Assembly: GCA_025929895.1 (NCBI GenBank)
Contig: JAICPI010000022.1
Location: forward strand, 1-40,095
DNA from: Thermoleophilia bacterium
Lineage (GTDB): Bacteria > Actinomycetota > Thermoleophilia > Gaiellales > Gaiellaceae
Direction: 5' to 3'
DNA: 40,095 nucleotides
The stretch's first letter is position 1; each line of letters begins with the position of its first letter. The notes beneath the pieces are model-generated. The model ran no database searches and was not told the DNA's origin. It worked only from the letters and a program-made list of their open reading frames with translations. The position numbers and the translations under genes were made by a program. Of this stretch, positions 31,911 through 39,992 are shown piece after piece.

Positions 31911-31916
31911 TACGCT
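31911..31916 (+). promoter_or_regulatory. -10 element TACGCT of the PspC gene
   Basis: TACGCT ends 6 nt before the GTG at 31923, leaving no room for a leader. Confidence 0.45.
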
Positions 31917-31922
31917 CGCGCT

Positions 31923-32111
31923 GTGGCGCGACGCGGGCTCGTTCGGCCGAGGAAGGGGCGCTGGGTGGCCGGGGTCTGCGCCGGGATCGCCGAGCGCTTC
32001 GACACCTCGCTGCTCCTCGTCCGCGTCCTCTTCGTCGCCTCGACGATCATCCCGGGCCCGCAGTTCATCGTCTACATCGCGCTCTGGATCTTCATCCCGA
32101 GCGAGGACTAG
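31923..32111 (+). CDS. PspC domain small membrane protein
   Basis: A 62-residue PspC-family protein. [31 protein letters not shown] is the family core (G.CAGIA), followed by a membrane helix [17 protein letters not shown]. In enterobacteria PspC senses envelope stress with PspB; in actinobacteria related domains occur in sensor kinases and in small stand-alone proteins such as this one. The GTG is chosen for its -10 at the leaderless distance. The DMT transporter gene starts directly after the stop. Confidence 0.9.
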   Translation: MARRGLVRPRKGRWVAGVCAGIAERFDTSLLLVRVLFVASTIIPGPQFIVYIALWIFIPSED

Positions 32112-33002
32112 TTGCGCTGGAACCTCGGCGTCGCGACGCTCGCGGCATCGTGGGGCCTGATCGCGGTCATCGTCAGGAAGGTCGATCTCGACGCGCAGGT
32201 GCTGACGTTCTTTCGGCTCGCGTTCGCGGCGCTGACGCTCGGGATCGTCGCGGTCCTCGCGCGCAAGCTCGCGCGGCTGAGGTTGGTGCGCCACCGCAGG
32301 TGGATCGCGGTCATCGGGGTCACCCTCGCGGGCCACTGGTTCGTCTACTTCGCGACGATCAAGCTCTCGTCCGTCGCGGTCGCGGTGCTGATGGCCTACC
32401 TCGCCCCGCTCGCGATCGCGCTGATCGCGCCGCTCGTCCTGCCCGAACGGCGGAGCCGGGTCGCGCTCGCGGCCCTCGTGCCGGCGGGCGCAGGGGTCGC
32501 GCTCGTCGCTCTCGGGGGTTCCGAGGGCGGCGCGGTCCGACCGCTCGCGCTCGTCACCGGCCTGCTCACCGCCGCCACGTACGCCGCGCTCGTGCTGATG
32601 ACCAAGCGGATCGCGGCCGACGTGCCCGTGCTCGCGCTCTCGTTCTGGAACTACGCGGTCGCGGCGGTCGCGGTGTCGCCGCTCCTGCTCACGGCAGACC
32701 GGGTCGTGCCCGACCGCGGCGAGCTGCCCGCCGTGCTTGCGCTCGGCGTGGTCTTCACAGCGGTCTCGGGCTACCTCTACATCTGGTTCCTGCGCCACGT
32801 GACCGCGCAGACGATCGGGATACTCGCGTACATCGAGCCGGTCTCGGCCGCCCTGATGGCCTGGGCGTTCGTGGACGAGGCGCTCACGTGGCAGGTCGTC
32901 GTGGGCGGTGCGCTCGTGATCGTGGCGGGCGCCACGGTGGTGTTCCTGGAGCCCGCCGACGCCGCGGCCCCGGAGACGGCCGGGATAGGATCGTCTCGGT
33001 GA
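32112..33002 (+). CDS. EamA/DMT family transporter
   Basis: A 296-residue membrane transporter with ten predicted helices in two EamA repeats (about 1-135 and 145-285). [12 protein letters not shown] at the start and [23 protein letters not shown] near the end are characteristic of the drug/metabolite superfamily (metabolite or amino acid export). The substrate is unknown. The TTG start is adjacent to the PspC stop with no gap. The last codons overlap glpX (GTGA) and also contain the glpX -10. Confidence 0.9.
   Translation: MRWNLGVATLAASWGLIAVIVRKVDLDAQVLTFFRLAFAALTLGIVAVLARKLARLRLVRHRRWIAVIGVTLAGHWFVYFATIKLSSVAVAVLMAYLAPLAIALIAPLVLPERRSRVALAALVPAGAGVALVALGGSEGGAVRPLALVTGLLTAATYAALVLMTKRIAADVPVLALSFWNYAVAAVAVSPLLLTADRVVPDRGELPAVLALGVVFTAVSGYLYIWFLRHVTAQTIGILAYIEPVSAALMAWAFVDEALTWQVVVGGALVIVAGATVVFLEPADAAAPETAGIGSSR
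32986..32991 (+). promoter_or_regulatory. -10 element TAGGAT of glpX
   Basis: TAGGAT ends 7 nt before the GTG at 32999 and lies inside the end of the DMT transporter gene, so glpX can be transcribed alone as a leaderless mRNA. Confidence 0.45.
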
Positions 33003-34027
33003 CACAGGCGTTCGAGACGAGCGAGCGGGCCGGCGGCGCCGGCTCCCCGCCGGACCGGAACCTCGCGATGGAGCTCGTCCGGGTGACGGAGGCCGCGGCG
33101 ATGGGCGCGGGCCGCTGGATCGGGCGCGGCGACAAGAACGCCGCCGACCAGGCCGCCGTCGACGCGATGCGCCTGATGCTCGGCACCGTCCAGATGGACG
33201 GCATCGTCGTGATCGGCGAAGGCGAGAAGGACGAGGCGCCGATGCTCTTCAACGGCGAGTCGATCGGCAGCGGCTTCGGGCCGGCGGTCGACGTCGCCGT
33301 CGATCCGCTCGAGGGCACGCGCCTGACCGCGCTCGGGCAGCAGAACGCGATCTCGGTGATCGCGGTCGCCGAGCGCGGGACGCTCTTCTTCCCGGACGCC
33401 GCGCTCTATATGGACAAGATCGCGACGGGGCCGGACGCCGCCGACGCGATCGACATCGACGCGACGCCCGAGGAGAACGTGCGGAACGTCGCCGAGGCGA
33501 AGAACAAGAGCCCGCGCGACGTCTCCGTGATCGTGCTCGAGCGCGACCGGCACGAGCAGTTGATCGCCGACCTGCGCGGAGCCGGCGCGCGCGTGACGCT
33601 GATCCGCGACGGCGACGTCGCTCCGGCCATCGCGGCGGCGCACGTCGGCATCGCCGAGGTCGACCTGCTGATGGGGGTCGGCGGCACGCCCGAGGGCGTG
33701 ATCGCGGCCGCCGCGATCAAGTGCCTGGGCGGCGCGCTCCAGGGCAGGCTCTGGCCGCGAAACGACGAGGAGCGCCAGCGCCTCGTCGACCACGGGTACG
33801 AGATCGAGCGCGTCCTGACGACCGACGACCTCGTCGCCGGCGACGACGTCTTCGTCGCGGCGACCGGCGTGACGTCCGGCGCGCTCCTGCGCGGCGTCCG
33901 CTACACGCGCGACGGCGCCGTGACGGAGTCGATGGTGATGCGCTCGCGCTCGGGCACCGTCCGCCGCGTCGAGGCGGAACACGCCTTCGCGAAGCTCAGT
34001 CGCCTGAGCGGCCTCGAGTACCGCTAG
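32999..34027 (+). CDS. glpX: Class II fructose-1,6-bisphosphatase GlpX
   Basis: Hydrolyses fructose-1,6-bisphosphate to fructose-6-phosphate in gluconeogenesis; GlpX is the only FBPase type in many actinobacteria. The protein is 342 residues. [21 protein letters not shown] is the family start, [11 protein letters not shown] at 73-83 and DPLEGT at 102-107 carry metal ligands, and [10 protein letters not shown] and the LWPRNDEE segment follow. The GTG overlaps the transporter stop by 4 bp. It faces class I aldolase, the enzyme that makes its substrate in gluconeogenesis, with a shared CTAG stop overlap. Confidence 0.96.
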   Translation: MTQAFETSERAGGAGSPPDRNLAMELVRVTEAAAMGAGRWIGRGDKNAADQAAVDAMRLMLGTVQMDGIVVIGEGEKDEAPMLFNGESIGSGFGPAVDVAVDPLEGTRLTALGQQNAISVIAVAERGTLFFPDAALYMDKIATGPDAADAIDIDATPEENVRNVAEAKNKSPRDVSVIVLERDRHEQLIADLRGAGARVTLIRDGDVAPAIAAAHVGIAEVDLLMGVGGTPEGVIAAAAIKCLGGALQGRLWPRNDEERQRLVDHGYEIERVLTTDDLVAGDDVFVAATGVTSGALLRGVRYTRDGAVTESMVMRSRSGTVRRVEAEHAFAKLSRLSGLEYR

Positions 34028-35046
34028 GCGGCCGCCTGCTCCATCTCCGGCGCGTAGGAGCCCGTCCTCGCGGCGCCGTTCATCTTCGCGCGGTGGTAGT
34101 AGGCGCGCTGCGCGGCCTCGACGTTCTCCCGCCTGCCGCCCCAGGCCTTCAGCGCGGGCGCCTGGAGCGCGCGTCCGTACGAGAAGGAGAGCTGCCACGG
34201 ATGCGGGCCGCGCGCGTTCATCGCGTTGAGATGCGCGGTCGCGTCCTCGTCGGTCTGGCCGCCCGAGAGGAAGACGATCCCCGGCACGGCCGCCGGCACG
34301 TGGCGGTAGAAGACCTCGAGCGTGCGCTCCGCGACCTCGTCCACGCCGGCGCGGTCGCCGGCGTCGTAGCCGGAAAGCACCATGTTCGGCTTCAGGAGCG
34401 TGCCGGCGAAGTCGACGCGCTGGTCGCGCAGCTCCGTGTACAGGCCCTGGAGGACGCGCCCGGTCACCTTCGCAGCCTCGTCGATCGTGTGCTCGCCGTC
34501 CATCAGCACCTCGGGCTCGACGATCGGGACGATCCCGGCCTCCTGGCAGAGCGCGGCGTAGCGCGCGAGCGCGTGCGCGTTCGTCCAGACGCAGTACTCG
34601 CTGGGGAGCTCGGGGCCGATCGAGTAGGTCGCGCGCCACTTCGCGAAGCGCGCGCCGAGCCCGCGGTACTCCTCGAGGCGCTCGCGGAGACCGTCGAGGC
34701 CCTCCGTGATCGTCTCGCCCGGCGCATTCGCGAGCGGCTTCGCGCCCTTGTCGACCTTGATCCCGGGGATCACGCCGCGGGACGAGAGCAGCTCGGGAAA
34801 CGGCGTGCCGTCGGCGGACGACTGGCGGATCGTCTCGTCGAACAGGATCACGCCGGAGATGAACTCCTCGGCGCCCTGCGTCGTGAAGAGCAGGTCGCGG
34901 TACGCACGCCGGTTGTCCTCGGTCGACTCGGCGCCGATCGAGTCGAAGCGCTTCTTGATCGTGCCGTCGCTCTCGTCGGCCGCCAGGATCCCCTTCCCCG
35001 GCGCGACGAGGGCCCTGGCGGTGAGCTCGAGCTCCGGGGCAGCCAT
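34024..35046 (-). CDS. fba: Class I fructose-bisphosphate aldolase
   Basis: Cleaves fructose-1,6-bisphosphate into two triose phosphates by a Schiff-base mechanism. The protein is 340 residues from the ATG at 35046. It resembles the eukaryote-type class I enzyme: [16 protein letters not shown] at 19-34, FAKWRA with Lys136, VEPEVLMDG with Glu177, Schiff-base Lys219 in TLLKPNMV, and LSGGQ.DEDAT later. Class I aldolase of this type is less common in bacteria than class II. The ATG is preferred over an in-frame TTG at 35058 because GGAGGAGG lies just before it. It converges with glpX. Confidence 0.95.
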   Translation of the reverse strand: MAAPELELTARALVAPGKGILAADESDGTIKKRFDSIGAESTEDNRRAYRDLLFTTQGAEEFISGVILFDETIRQSSADGTPFPELLSSRGVIPGIKVDKGAKPLANAPGETITEGLDGLRERLEEYRGLGARFAKWRATYSIGPELPSEYCVWTNAHALARYAALCQEAGIVPIVEPEVLMDGEHTIDEAAKVTGRVLQGLYTELRDQRVDFAGTLLKPNMVLSGYDAGDRAGVDEVAERTLEVFYRHVPAAVPGIVFLSGGQTDEDATAHLNAMNARGPHPWQLSFSYGRALQAPALKAWGGRRENVEAAQRAYYHRAKMNGAARTGSYAPEMEQAAA

Positions 35047-35047
35047 G

Positions 35048-35056
35048 TCCTCCTCC
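35048..35056 (-). promoter_or_regulatory. Ribosome binding site GGAGGAGG of fba
   Basis: On the minus strand GGAGGAGG ends 2 nt before the ATG at 35046, with GGAG of the first copy at normal distance. It supports this ATG over the TTG four codons upstream. Confidence 0.7.
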
Positions 35057-35076
35057 AAGGTCGTCGTCAGCGGCGA

Positions 35077-35082
35077 AGTCTA
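35077..35082 (-). promoter_or_regulatory. -10 element TAGACT of fba
   Basis: The hexamer TAGACT ends 30 nt before the ATG, identical in sequence and distance to the gap promoter. Confidence 0.5.
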
Positions 35083-35095
35083 CGATCCTGGACCA

Positions 35096-35125
35096 GAGGG
35101 GCCCCCGCTGCGGCGGAGGCCCCTC
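35096..35125. other. Strong hairpin between fba and tRNA-Gly
   Basis: GAGGGGCC (35096-35103) pairs with GGCCCCTC (35118-35125), with an inner CCGC/GCGG. It lies just upstream of both divergent promoters, so it is more likely a regulatory or insulating palindrome than a terminator. Confidence 0.45.
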
Positions 35126-35138
35126 GAGGGATCGCGGC

Positions 35139-35144
35139 TAGAAT
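35139..35144 (+). promoter_or_regulatory. -10 element TAGAAT of tRNA-Gly
   Basis: TAGAAT ends 11 nt before the mature tRNA 5' end. Confidence 0.5.
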
Positions 35145-35155
35145 CGGGTCTCCAC

Positions 35156-35228
35156 GCGGGCGTAGCTCAGTTGGTAGAGCATCAGCTTCCCAAGCTGAGG
35201 GTCGTGGGTTCGAGCCCCATCGCCCGCT
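35156..35228 (+). tRNA. tRNA-Gly (anticodon CCC)
   Basis: A 73-nt cloverleaf. The acceptor GCGGGCG pairs with CGCCCGC, the D stem is GCTC/GAGC, the anticodon arm TCAGC-TTCCCAA-GCTGA gives CCC, and the T arm is GTGGG-TTCGAGC-CCCAT (with one G-T pair). The discriminator is T. CCA is not encoded. Confidence 0.97.
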
Positions 35229-35242
35229 CTTCGAGAGGCGCG

Positions 35243-35725
35243 CTAGCCGGGCCAGACGGCCGCGAGCCGGTCGCGCGTCTCCGCCAGGTGCTCGGGCATC
35301 ACCTTGACGTCCGCGAGGACCGGCATGAAGTTCGTGTCGCCCGACCACCGAGGGACGACGTGCAGGTGCACGTGGTCGACGACGCCGGCGCCCGCGACGC
35401 GGCCGAGGTTCCAGCCGAGGTTGTAGCCCTGCGGCGCGTAGAGCTGGGACAGCGCTCCGATCCCGCTCGTCGCGAGCCGATGGAGCTCGAGCACCTCGTC
35501 GTCCGTGAGCTCGCCGTACTCGCCGACGTGCCGGAACGGCGCGACCATGAAGTGGCCGGACGCGTACGGAAACCGGTTCAGCAGGACGAAGGTATGCCTA
35601 CCGCGATGGACGATCAGCCGCTCCTCGTCGTCCCCGGCAGCGGCGAGGCAGAAGACGCACCCGGGCTGCTCGTCCGCCGACGCGATGTAGTCGAGGCGCC
35701 ACGGCGCCCACAGCTGCCTCGTCAT
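35243..35725 (-). CDS. HIT family protein (AP4A hydrolase/phosphorylase-like)
   Basis: A 160-residue nucleotide hydrolase or transferase. The histidine triad HVHLHVV is at 118-124, with His120 or His122 the likely nucleophile. The N-terminal motif RLDYIASADEQPGCVFC with a CxxC (C23, C26) is typical of actinobacterial diadenosine tetraphosphate-type HIT proteins that bind zinc. The ATG start has TAAAGT seven bases upstream. It is divergent from the secreted-protein gene at 35768. Confidence 0.93.
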   Translation of the reverse strand: MTRQLWAPWRLDYIASADEQPGCVFCLAAAGDDEERLIVHRGRHTFVLLNRFPYASGHFMVAPFRHVGEYGELTDDEVLELHRLATSGIGALSQLYAPQGYNLGWNLGRVAGAGVVDHVHLHVVPRWSGDTNFMPVLADVKVMPEHLAETRDRLAAVWPG

Positions 35726-35729
35726 GGCG

Positions 35730-35758
35730 TTGACTTTACGGGGAGCGGCCGCTACAAC
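35730..35758. promoter_or_regulatory. Overlapping divergent promoters of the HIT and secreted-protein genes
   Basis: Plus strand: -35 TTGACT (35730-35735), 17-nt spacer, -10 TACAAC (35753-35758), then 9 nt to the GTG at 35768. This is the best -35/-10 pair in the window. Minus strand: TAAAGT (35733-35738) ends 7 nt before the HIT ATG and overlaps the plus-strand -35, so polymerase binding to one should block the other. Confidence 0.6.
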
Positions 35759-35767
35759 CCGAGCCGC

Positions 35768-36598
35768 GTGGTCCGACGACTCCTCCCGGTCGCAGCGCTT
35801 GGCGTCGGACTGGTTGTCGCGCCCGCGGGCGTCGCGCACCACAACCCGATCGGCATGGCCGATCCGCTCGGAGACGCCAACGGTGCGCCCGACATCGTGC
35901 GAGTCACCGTCGCCAACGACACGTCGGGAGTCCTCCTGTTCCACGTCCAGGCCCCGAATCGCGAGGGCCTGGCGCCCGGTGACGTCGTCCTCGTCCGGAT
36001 CGACAGCGACAGCAGTGCGCAGTCGGGCCAGCCCGAACGCGGCGGCGGCATCGACTACGAGCTCGAGATCAACGGGACGGCCGGCGCGATCTTCCTCCGC
36101 CGCTGGAACGGCGCGACGTTCGAGCGGGCCGAGACGACGACGCTCAACGGTACGTACGACGGTGGCTACGTATTCGGCGTGAACCGTTCGGATCTCGGCA
36201 ACCCGAGCGCGATCAGGTTCTACGCCGTCACGCTGCTGGCGAACGGCGCACCAGGCCAGGCGGATGTCGCGCCGAGCACGTCGCTCTACGACTACGAGCT
36301 CTCGATCTCGCACGTGGAGTCGATGACGCCCCGGTGGACGCCGGTAGCACCGCGTGCGGGTCGTCAGTTCCGGCTGAGGGCCCTCCAGGTGACCCTGCAG
36401 ACCGGCGACCGCATGGCGGCCGGGCGGTTCAGCTGCCGGGCCACGCTCGCGGGCAAGCGGCTGCGTGGCACCGGCCGCGGCTCCTGCACCTTCAAGCTCG
36501 CGGCGTCGGCGAAGGGCAAGCGGCTCGTGATCGCCGTCACGGCGTCCCCGCCCGGAGGCGAGGCGGAAACCGGCGTGCAGTCGTTCCGCGTGCGCTAG
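35768..36598 (+). CDS. Secreted beta-rich protein of unknown function
   Basis: A 276-residue exported protein. The signal peptide MVRRLLPVAALGVGLVVAPAGVA is probably cleaved before HHNPIG. Residues about 30-170 form a domain with the pattern DP.GD.NGAPDI..V.V.ND.SG.L.F.V, seen in secreted actinobacterial and archaeal proteins that have no assigned role. A second domain follows at about 185-276 (G..F....V.L..G), containing a Cys pair (FSCRATLAGKRL, GSCTFKL). GTG start supported by a full promoter. Confidence 0.8.
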   Translation: MVRRLLPVAALGVGLVVAPAGVAHHNPIGMADPLGDANGAPDIVRVTVANDTSGVLLFHVQAPNREGLAPGDVVLVRIDSDSSAQSGQPERGGGIDYELEINGTAGAIFLRRWNGATFERAETTTLNGTYDGGYVFGVNRSDLGNPSAIRFYAVTLLANGAPGQADVAPSTSLYDYELSISHVESMTPRWTPVAPRAGRQFRLRALQVTLQTGDRMAAGRFSCRATLAGKRLRGTGRGSCTFKLAASAKGKRLVIAVTASPPGGEAETGVQSFRVR

Positions 36599-36601
36599 AG
36601 G

Positions 36602-36631
36602 CTCGCCGGGTGGAGGAGTCGCGCCGGCGAG
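36602..36631 (+). terminator. Hairpin after the secreted-protein gene
   Basis: CTCGCCGG (36602-36609) pairs with CCGGCGAG (36624-36631) around a 14-nt loop, 3 nt after the stop. There is no T-run. Nothing else is supported between here and 36753. Confidence 0.45.
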
Positions 36632-36753
36632 TGAGAACGAGCCGGGCGGGGGTCGGACGCCTGCTGCCCGTGAGTGGCCGCAGCTCGCGGCGCGCGGTCC
36701 GGCCCCTCTAGCTTCTCGGAGGAGCCGCGCGGGGCCGGCGCGACGACTGTCGC

Positions 36754-37734
36754 TCAGAGCCAGCGCTTCCAGCGGAAGAAGCCGAGCAGGCCGCCGCCAA
36801 TCGCCACCATCACGCCGAGGATGACCCAGAACGCCTCGTGCGTGCCCTCGCCGGGGTAGAGGACGTTCATCCCGAAGATGCTCGCGAGGAACGTGAGCGG
36901 CAGGAGCACGGCGCTGAAGACGGTGAGGACGCGCAGGACGTCGTTGTGCCTGTGCGCGATGAGCGATTCGTTCGTGTCCTCGAGCGCCTCGACGACCTCC
37001 TTGTAGTTGTCGAGCAGGTCCCAGATGCGCTCGGACGCGTCGACGATGTCGTCGAAGTAGAGCTCGAGGTCCTGGGGGAGGAACCGCTCGACCGCGCGCT
37101 CGAGCACGCGCAGGGTCGGGCGCTGCGGCTTGATGATCTTGCGGTACGAGATGATCTCCTGCTTCACGTTGGAGATGTCGCGCACGAGCTCCTCGGAGCG
37201 CACCTCGTGGATGTCGTCCTCGATCGTGTCGAGCTTGTGCGCGATCTTGTCGAGGATCGGGAAGCAGTAGTCGAAGAGATCGTCGAGCACCTCGTAGAGG
37301 AGGCGGCCCGTTCCGCGCGAGAAGAGCTGCTCGCGGAAGTCCTCGTCCTCGGCGCAGCGGTTGAACAGCCGCGTGACGGGCAGCAGCTCGACGTTCGGCA
37401 TCGTGACGAGGTAGTCCGTGCCGACCACGATGTCGAGCTCGGCGGCGTTCAGCCGCTGGATCGCCTTGTCGAACCAGGGGAAGTGGAAGACGGCGAAGAG
37501 GTAGTCCGGGTAGTCGTCGACCTTCGGCCGCTGCCGCTTCGAGAGGATGTCCTCGACGTCGAGCGGGTGCCAGCCGAAGCGCTCGGCGAGGTGCGTCGCG
37601 GTCTCGGCGTCGGGCGCCGTCACGTGCACCCAGATCAGGTCGCGCGCGTCGAGCTCGGAGACGGGGGAGCGCGGGGTGACCTCGACGCCGGCCACGTGTG
37701 CGCGCTGACGCCTGATGCGGGGCAGGCTCGGCAT
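36754..37734 (-). CDS. corA: CorA family magnesium/cobalt transporter
   Basis: A pentameric divalent cation channel. The protein is 326 residues. A large cytoplasmic N-terminal domain (to about 265) ends in the long stalk helix (LLDNYKEVVEALEDTNESLIAHRHNDVLRVLTVFSA). The first membrane helix leads into the selectivity motif GMNVLYPGEG at about 288, and a second helix and the basic tail FRWKRWL follow. The ATG at 37734 is preferred because a TAGAAA -10 ends 8 nt upstream. The ATG at 37743 (three codons longer) would overlap that -10. It lies downstream of the MFS gene, whose stop codon is inside this -10. Confidence 0.93.
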   Translation of the reverse strand: MPSLPRIRRQRAHVAGVEVTPRSPVSELDARDLIWVHVTAPDAETATHLAERFGWHPLDVEDILSKRQRPKVDDYPDYLFAVFHFPWFDKAIQRLNAAELDIVVGTDYLVTMPNVELLPVTRLFNRCAEDEDFREQLFSRGTGRLLYEVLDDLFDYCFPILDKIAHKLDTIEDDIHEVRSEELVRDISNVKQEIISYRKIIKPQRPTLRVLERAVERFLPQDLELYFDDIVDASERIWDLLDNYKEVVEALEDTNESLIAHRHNDVLRVLTVFSAVLLPLTFLASIFGMNVLYPGEGTHEAFWVILGVMVAIGGGLLGFFRWKRWL

Positions 37735-37742
37735 GACCTCCA

Positions 37743-37748
37743 TTTCTA
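37743..37748 (-). promoter_or_regulatory. -10 element TAGAAA of corA
   Basis: On the minus strand the hexamer includes the MFS stop codon and ends 8 nt before the ATG at 37734. Confidence 0.35.
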
Positions 37749-39035
37749 CCCCGGATGGCCGATTCCCAGCTGCGCGGGCTCGAGCTCAGCGGTCGGGCGG
37801 GTCGCACGCGGGATCCTGCGCAGGTCGTCCGGGACGCTCCGCTCGAGGGCGACGGCGCCGACCGAGGCGGCCAGGCAGACGGCGGCGGCCAGCGGCCAGA
37901 GCGTGAACGGCGCGCCCGCGAGCAGCAGGCCGCCGAGCGCCGGCCCGACCGCACCGCCGAGGCCCCACGACGCGGAGTGGACGGAGAAGTACCGGCCGCG
38001 GAGCCGGTCGGACGCGAGGTCGGCGACGAGCGCCTGGTGGGCCGGGCCGTGGAAGGTCTCGCCGACGCCGAAGAGCGCCGCCGCGACGGCGACGGCGACG
38101 AAGGCGGTCGTTGCGTCGAGCCAGTACCCGCTCGCGTCGACGATCAGCCACGCGACCGCCCAGAGCAGCGGCATCAGCGCGAGAGCGCGCATGCGCCTTC
38201 GTCCCTCGAGCAGCTTCGACATCGGCAACTGCGCGATCACGATCACGAGCGTGTTGACGAAGAAGATCGCGCCGATCTCGCGCTCGCTCACCTGCGAGTG
38301 CTCGCGCACGAAGGCGGGCAGGAGATTCAGGAGCGAGTAGCCCGCCGCGACGAAGAGGAAGTTGAGCGCCCAGAGCCCGAGGAAGACCCGATGACGGAGG
38401 ACGTCGCCGTACGAGCCGCGGGACTCGCCGGGGAGGGCAGGCTCGGGCCCCGGGTCGCGGATCGCGAAGAGCACGCCGAGGTAGGCGAGGAACGTCGCCG
38501 CGTCGAGCGCGAAGAGGACGGTGAACGAGCTGGGGGAGCCGACGTTCGCGATCAATCCCCCGGTGAGCCCGCCGAGCCCGACGCCGAGGTTCATCGTCAC
38601 GCGCTGCTGCGCGAACGCGGCGTGCCGTCGTGCGGGCGGCGTGAGGCGGGAGATCAGCGTCGACTGGCTCGGCCAGAAGCCGGCGCTCCCGATCCCCTCG
38701 ACGGCCATGAGCGCGTAGGCGTGCCACGCCTCCGAAACGAGCGGCAGCAGCCCGAAGCCGGCGGCTTGGAGCACGAGCCCGGCCCCGAGCGTCGCGCGCG
38801 GCCCGACCTTGTCGATCAGCGGGCCGAGCGCGAAGACCGCGGCGAGCTGCATGACCGCGGAGATCGCGATCGCGAGCCCTGCGACCTCGATCCCGAGCTC
38901 GCGAACGTCCCGGAAGTAGATCGCGAGGAACGGGAAGACCATCCCGTTCCCGAACGAGTTGAGGACGCCGCCGACCTGGAGCAGCCAGACGTCGCGCGGG
39001 AGCTGCGGATCGAGCGACCGGAGGTAGCCCCGCAC
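37746..39035 (-). CDS. MFS transporter
   Basis: A 429-residue permease with twelve predicted membrane helices. The loop after helix 2 reads GPLIDKVGPRATLGAG, close to the MFS signature G...DR.GRR. Helix 4-5 region VEGIGSAGFWPSQSTLISRLTP and the repeat in the second half (SKLLEGRRRMRALAL) fit the drug:H+ antiporter type. The substrate is unknown. GTG start with TAGCCT six bases upstream. It is possibly cotranscribed with corA. Confidence 0.92.
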   Translation of the reverse strand: MRGYLRSLDPQLPRDVWLLQVGGVLNSFGNGMVFPFLAIYFRDVRELGIEVAGLAIAISAVMQLAAVFALGPLIDKVGPRATLGAGLVLQAAGFGLLPLVSEAWHAYALMAVEGIGSAGFWPSQSTLISRLTPPARRHAAFAQQRVTMNLGVGLGGLTGGLIANVGSPSSFTVLFALDAATFLAYLGVLFAIRDPGPEPALPGESRGSYGDVLRHRVFLGLWALNFLFVAAGYSLLNLLPAFVREHSQVSEREIGAIFFVNTLVIVIAQLPMSKLLEGRRRMRALALMPLLWAVAWLIVDASGYWLDATTAFVAVAVAAALFGVGETFHGPAHQALVADLASDRLRGRYFSVHSASWGLGGAVGPALGGLLLAGAPFTLWPLAAAVCLAASVGAVALERSVPDDLRRIPRATRPTAELEPAQLGIGHPG

Positions 39036-39041
39036 GCGGCG

Positions 39042-39047
39042 AGGCTA
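39042..39047 (-). promoter_or_regulatory. -10 element TAGCCT of the MFS gene
   Basis: TAGCCT ends 6 nt before the GTG at 39035; the dgt-like gene has the same hexamer and spacing. Confidence 0.45.
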
Positions 39048-39064
39048 CCCCCGAGTCGGGTGCG

Positions 39065-39736
39065 CTATCCGCGGGTGCGGGCGACGAGCCGCTCGATGCG
39101 CTTCGCGGCGCGGTCGAGCATCGTCGTCGCGCGGGCCGACTCGAGCCGCCCCGACGCGACGGCGCGATCGAGCTTCCGCTTCAGCGGTGCGAGCAGCGCC
39201 GCCTCGAGCCCGTCCACCGACTTGCCCCGAGCGGTCGCGACCTGCGCGAGCGACTTGCCCGCACGGAGCTCCGCGGCGAGCTGCGGCCGGGTCAGTCCGA
39301 CGTACCGCGCCGCGATCGCGAACGGGCTGCGGACGACCAGCGCGCGGACCGCCGCCCTCCGCTTCGCGTTGACGACGCGCTCGACGAGCTGCGGCGCGCC
39401 GGCTTTCATCCTGTCGGCGCGGGCTGCCGTGATCCTCCCGGCGACCCGAGCCGCGTCGACGCGGGCGCGAAGCGCGGTCACGAGTGCGTCCTCGAGCCCG
39501 TCGACCGACTTGCCGCGCGCGGTCGCGACCTCGGCGAGCGACTTGCCCGCGCGGAGCTCGCGGACGAGCGCCGGGCGCGAGAGCCCGAGGTAGGAGGTCG
39601 CGGCGGTCATCAGCGTCCGTTTCTGCACGGCGACGACGCGGGCCTTGCCCTTCCCGGGCGTCTTCGCCACGGCCACGGTCGCACCGCCGGCGACGAGCAC
39701 GGCAGCGGCGATCGAAATCGAGATCAAGCGTCTCAA
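39065..39736 (-). CDS. Secreted protein with two tandem ~75-residue repeats
   Basis: A 223-residue exported protein. The signal peptide MRRLISISIAAAVLVAGG.. ends at about AVA (residue 24). Two similar units follow at about 49-121 and 145-217. Each contains LRAGKSLAEVATARGKSVDGLE (Q for the second E in the copy), followed by a helix with A-R-D/L pattern and ending ERLV/ERVV. The short motif is a recurrent helix-turn-helix-like segment in actinobacterial secreted proteins of unknown function. The TTG start precedes the signal peptide and has AAAGGA at 7 nt. Confidence 0.78.
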   Translation of the reverse strand: MRRLISISIAAAVLVAGGATVAVAKTPGKGKARVVAVQKRTLMTAATSYLGLSRPALVRELRAGKSLAEVATARGKSVDGLEDALVTALRARVDAARVAGRITAARADRMKAGAPQLVERVVNAKRRAAVRALVVRSPFAIAARYVGLTRPQLAAELRAGKSLAQVATARGKSVDGLEAALLAPLKRKLDRAVASGRLESARATTMLDRAAKRIERLVARTRG

Positions 39737-39766
39737 CTGAGCATCCTTTCCGGAGTGAGCGGCCGC

Positions 39767-39772
39767 AAAGTA
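39767..39772 (-). promoter_or_regulatory. -10 element TACTTT of the repeat-protein gene
   Basis: TACTTT ends exactly 30 nt before the TTG start, the same distance as for gap and fba. Confidence 0.4.
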
Positions 39773-39809
39773 CCGCCACGATGTAAGGAATCGGAAAGCC
39801 CGTGAGGAG

Positions 39810-39824
39810 GCGGGCTTCGCCCGC
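39810..39824 (-). terminator. Hairpin downstream of tRNA-Arg
   Basis: On the minus strand GCGGGC-GAA-GCCCGC folds into a 6-bp hairpin 37 nt after the tRNA 3' end. The following sequence is pyrimidine-rich (CTCCTC) but has no clear U-run. Confidence 0.5.
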
Positions 39825-39861
39825 GTCCGGACGAGCGGCGAACCCGCGACTTTGGCCGTCA

Positions 39862-39934
39862 TGCGCCCGGCAGGAATCGAACCTGCGACCTCGCGCTCCG
39901 GAGGCGCGCGCTCTATCCCCTGAGCTACGGGCGC
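39862..39934 (-). tRNA. tRNA-Arg (anticodon CCG)
   Basis: On the minus strand: acceptor GCGCCCG with CGGGCGC, D stem GCTC/GAGC, anticodon arm CGCGC-CTCCGGA-GCGCG giving CCG, T arm GCAGG-TTCGATT-CCTGC, discriminator A. 73 nt; CCA is not encoded. Confidence 0.97.
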
Positions 39935-39946
39935 GGGGATGGGAGG

Positions 39947-39952
39947 AGTGTA
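39947..39952 (-). promoter_or_regulatory. -10 element TACACT of tRNA-Arg
   Basis: TACACT on the minus strand ends 12 nt before the tRNA 5' end. It overlaps the last base of the upstream hairpin; tRNA-Leu has the same hexamer. Confidence 0.5.
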
Positions 39953-39984
39953 GCCGTGGGCCGGACGCGCCCGGCCCACGGCTA
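39951..39984 (-). terminator. 14-bp hairpin after the metalloprotease gene
   Basis: TAGCCGTGGGCCGG (39951-39964) pairs perfectly with CCGGCCCACGGCTA (39971-39984) around a 6-nt loop, 8 nt after the stop codon of the minus-strand partial gene. There is no T-run, and it abuts the tRNA-Arg promoter. Confidence 0.6.
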
Positions 39985-39992
39985 CGAGCGGG

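Noticed and set aside
35096-35125. Hairpin as a terminator of fba
   Set aside because: It is upstream, not downstream, of both fba and tRNA-Gly.
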